NCBI GenBank assembly: GCA_039034155.1
Contig: JBCCBI010000287.1
Coordinates: 1 to 7,369 of the forward strand
Length of the DNA stretch: 7,369 nt
Source of the DNA: JBCCBI01 sp039034155
GTDB taxonomy: Bacteria; Deinococcota; Deinococci; Deinococcales; Trueperaceae
Direction: 5' to 3'
Shown: positions 5,604 through 7,369 of the stretch, piece by piece
Layout of the letters: every line of letters begins with the position of its first letter
Numbering within the stretch: the first letter of the stretch is position 1
Program-made: the position numbers and the translations under genes
Notes under the pieces: model-generated
The model's database searches: none
Told to the model about the DNA's origin: nothing
The model's input: the letters and a program-made list of their open reading frames with translations, nothing else

Positions 5604-5679
5604 GGTCTTTCTGCGAGTAGTTACCTTGAGGGTTTTGTAACTTGCTGGCGCGTTGAGTTAATCCGGGTGATAACCGCAT
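5509..5679 (-). CDS. Small HTH-like protein (56 aa), overlapping the IF2_N gene
   Basis: ATG 5679 has GGAG five bases upstream (5685-5688), a strong initiation site. The 56-residue product shows pieces of an XRE/lambda-repressor type helix-turn-helix: YSQKDLARAL resembles the TQEELAEKL helix, and KNRVRDIERGARHAIS resembles the recognition helix ending in IERGKR. About seven extra residues, with two cysteines, lie between them, so the domain is longer than usual. No sensor or dimerisation domain is present. Its last 14 bases overlap the IF2_N gene if that gene starts at ATG 5522, or 95 bases if it starts at TTG 5603. It could be a small DNA-binding regulator of this operon. The HTH call is tentative. 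Confidence 0.45.
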   Translation of the reverse strand: MRLSPGLTQRASKLQNPQGNYSQKDLARALECTSCRKPTTKNRVRDIERGARHAIS

Positions 5680-5723
5680 GCTGTCTCCGATTTGAAACAA
5701 AAGGGCTTATAAGTTGATTTTGT

Positions 5724-6569
5724 TCACGATTCTGGAACACTCGAGCCAAATAAAAAAGGCTGCTCAACTTTTTGGGGTTGTGCCTTTGTGGGTTGTGGGG
5801 TTTGTACCTTGACAGGCTCTAGTCTTGCCTCAGGGATTTCGCCTCGAATCAATTGGCGCATGAAGTTAACTTTTTGTGCCCATTCTTTGTTTACTTGTGG
5901 AGGGGGCCTGAAAAAGGTTGTAGCCGTAAATTGCTCGTCAAAAATTTTCAGCGAGAGCGTATTTCCGCGCACAACGCGCGCCGGAATACCCCACAGAGAT
6001 AGATTGATAAAACACATCCAAAAAGGTAAAACTCCAACATCCCAAGCCTCAACCCACATATCCATTGGTGAGCCACCATCTTTAACAAGAGCTTTGGCGC
6101 TAGCTAACACCATGCGCCCACTGCCAGCAGCAGGTTCGTGGAGTGTTATGGGCTGGTCTGACTTATTAGAGCGTGTTACCTCAGCCATGAACTCACACAC
6201 AGGCATTGGCGTGTAAAACTCACCGCGAGACTGGGCCTCTTTAGAAGACATAAGCCCCATGTGATAATCACCAAGATGGTCCGAGAAAGGAATCCCTTTC
6301 TCATAATCAACCACCATCTGACTGAACGCTTGAACGTACAAATTAAGTACCTCACGGTTACTCTTGAAACGCTCAATGCACTGCAGATACTGCTCTTCGC
6401 GTTGACCATACGAAAGCGCGCAAAATGACATCTCGAGGAAATGTCTAAACACTTCGCTTGCTCGGTCGCCTGTTTTGATAGAAATTGTTTCAAGAATCTT
6501 TGGATATTCAGGTTTGAGTGATATTGAGATAGCATTTAGACGTTTATCTTGTACTGTCTTACCATTCAT
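5724..6569 (-). CDS. N-6 DNA methylase-like protein (phage/ICE type)
   Basis: The start is ATG 6569, one base after the dnaB stop (TAGTATG); an in-frame extension to 6851 would lie wholly inside dnaB. The product has 281 residues. Helical residues 1-105 are followed by GEFYTPMPVCEFMAEVT (117-132), the target-recognition and cofactor-side motif typical of N6-adenine methylases such as HsdM. LHEPAAGSGRMVLASAKAL (143-161) is the SAM-binding motif I. The catalytic (N/D)PP(Y/F) motif is not evident: the expected place near 216-226 reads TATTFFRPPPQ, with no N or D before the prolines. The tail (250-281) is proline- and glutamine-rich, probably disordered. It probably binds SAM, but whether it methylates DNA is uncertain. 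Pairing with dnaB suggests a role in element replication or self-protection. Confidence 0.8.
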   Translation of the reverse strand: MNGKTVQDKRLNAISISLKPEYPKILETISIKTGDRASEVFRHFLEMSFCALSYGQREEQYLQCIERFKSNREVLNLYVQAFSQMVVDYEKGIPFSDHLGDYHMGLMSSKEAQSRGEFYTPMPVCEFMAEVTRSNKSDQPITLHEPAAGSGRMVLASAKALVKDGGSPMDMWVEAWDVGVLPFWMCFINLSLWGIPARVVRGNTLSLKIFDEQFTATTFFRPPPQVNKEWAQKVNFMRQLIRGEIPEARLEPVKVQTPQPTKAQPQKVEQPFLFGSSVPES

Positions 6570-6570
6570 A

Positions 6571-7369
6571 CTAAAACGGTCTCGCCAAATCACGGAACGA
6601 CGCGAACGATGCCTCCCACTGCACCGCCACATCACCAACTGGTCCGTGTCTATTTTTAGCAACGATGATGTCAGCTTCACCCTTGCGTATAGGCGGATCA
6701 TTCCAGTAGTACTCTGGGCGCATGATGAAGCACACTTGATCAGCATCCTGCTCAATAGCCCCTGAGTCACGTAAGTCAGACATGATTGGACGCTTATTAG
6801 GGCGCGTCTCAACCCGTCTTGATAGCTGACTGAGTAGCACCACAGGTACATTTAGCTCTCGAGCCAGCTGCTTTAAGCGGCGACTGATGACGCCATACTC
6901 GAGGTTAGGGTTGTCCCCGCGCGTTTCCATGATTTGCAGGTAGTCAATGATAATCACGTTGACGTCAGGGCGTTTGCGCACTTGTTGACGTGCTCTTGAA
7001 CGAATATCCATCACACTAAGGCTCTGTGAATCATCAACCAAGATGTTGTGCTGCTCGAGGATGTCACCAGCTTCAAACACATGCTTCATATCGGTATCAC
7101 TAAGGTTTTTAGGTTGCTGTAGCAAGTCACCACGCAACTTTTTGACTGTTGCCATGAGCCTTAAACCAAGTTCCACCTTACTCATCTCAATAGAAAACAC
7201 CAACGCTGTACCGTGTTGCCCAGCAGATTGTGCAATCTTGAGTGCCAAGCCAGTTTTGCCCATCGCTGGACGTGCGCCAACAACGATAAGCCGCCCACCG
7301 CGCAAACCACCCAATTTTTTATCAACGTCTTTAAGTCCTGTAGGCGTACCTGGTACATTCTTAGCCTCA
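6571..7369 (-). CDS. dnaB: Replicative DNA helicase, DnaB family (C-terminal domain; N-terminus outside window)
   Basis: The frame is open to the right edge, with 265 codons visible before TAG; roughly 190 N-terminal residues are missing compared with E. coli DnaB (471). The RecA-like motor domain is complete: PGTPTGLKDVDKKLGGL leads into the Walker A ARPAMGKT, then VFSIEMSK, Walker B VIIIDYLQIM, the sensor VVLLSQLSRRVE, MSDLRDSGAIEQDAD, and the C-terminal KNRHGPVGDVAVQW. DnaB forms a hexamer that unwinds DNA 5' to 3' at replication forks. Carrying its own copy lets an element drive its own replication or recruit host primase. All motor residues that I can check are intact. It is the first visible gene of the leftward block, one base from the methylase-like gene. 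Confidence 0.95.
   Translation of the reverse strand, partial: EAKNVPGTPTGLKDVDKKLGGLRGGRLIVVGARPAMGKTGLALKIAQSAGQHGTALVFSIEMSKVELGLRLMATVKKLRGDLLQQPKNLSDTDMKHVFEAGDILEQHNILVDDSQSLSVMDIRSRARQQVRKRPDVNVIIIDYLQIMETRGDNPNLEYGVISRRLKQLARELNVPVVLLSQLSRRVETRPNKRPIMSDLRDSGAIEQDADQVCFIMRPEYYWNDPPIRKGEADIIVAKNRHGPVGDVAVQWEASFASFRDLARPF

Noticed and set aside
5788..6216. 142-codon plus-strand frame
   Set aside because: It is antisense to the methylase-like gene with its motifs on the other strand.
6176..6535. 119-codon minus-strand frame
   Set aside because: It is a shifted-frame shadow of the methylase-like gene.
6570..6851. N-terminal extension of the methylase-like gene
   Set aside because: It lies wholly inside the well-supported dnaB coding region in another frame and the peptide looks random (many C, W, S).
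7312..7314. TTG 7314 as the dnaB start
   Set aside because: The in-frame upstream sequence (PGTPTGLKDVDKKL) is conserved DnaB sequence, so the gene continues beyond the window.
1..7369. CRISPR array, tRNA genes or insertion sequence
   Set aside because: I saw no regularly spaced direct repeats, no tRNA TΨC-like element apart from the SRP RNA's GGTTCGGGG (minus-strand CCCCGAACC), and no transposase or terminal inverted repeats.

Overview
The window looks like part of an accessory element, such as a prophage, phage-plasmid or integrative/conjugative element, in a bacterium that is probably a Gram-negative proteobacterium. The evidence for an element is a replicative helicase (DnaB type), a phage-style N-6 methylase-like protein, a DUF551-type phage protein, an FtsK/SpoIIIE-like C-terminus, many tiny tightly packed genes and many unrecognised genes. 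The host guess rests on a short bacterial SRP (4.5S-type) RNA without an Alu domain and on moderate GC content; it is weak at genus level. No tRNA, rRNA, transposase, integrase or CRISPR array was seen.

Layout. Positions 1-2166 read rightward: the end of a possible FtsK-like translocase, then a 141-bp spacer packed with inverted copies of ACTGGTC, then three genes whose ends overlap (a two-TM protein, an acidic/basic soluble protein, a small two-TM protein). None of these three is a recognised family. From 2169 to the right edge everything reads leftward. The transcription order is: dnaB (cut by the window edge), an N-6 methylase-like gene, a small HTH-like gene, an IF2_N-domain coiled-coil gene, a small membrane gene, a 32-codon gene, a 77-codon gene, rtcB, a candidate intrinsic terminator, an 84-codon gene, a phage-like 151-codon gene, a DUF551 gene, a decayed copy of the 84-codon gene's end, and the SRP RNA. 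The two blocks converge on the SRP RNA.

How the parts may work together. dnaB and the methylase-like gene are a replication-side pair (1-nt gap). From 5679 down to 3546 the genes are packed with short gaps or overlaps and good ribosome binding sites, so rtcB is probably expressed with the small genes. RtcB (RNA 3'-phosphate ligase), a free-standing IF2_N domain and an SRP RNA on one element all concern RNA repair, translation or protein targeting. That combination is the most unusual aspect of the window. One inference is that the element repairs or props up host translation during its own replication, for example after defence nucleases cut tRNA.

Other signals worth checking are a palindrome (CTCGAG) present 14 times, about tenfold above chance and in several codon frames, and a 95-nt stretch (5509-5603) in which two reading frames both look like protein.
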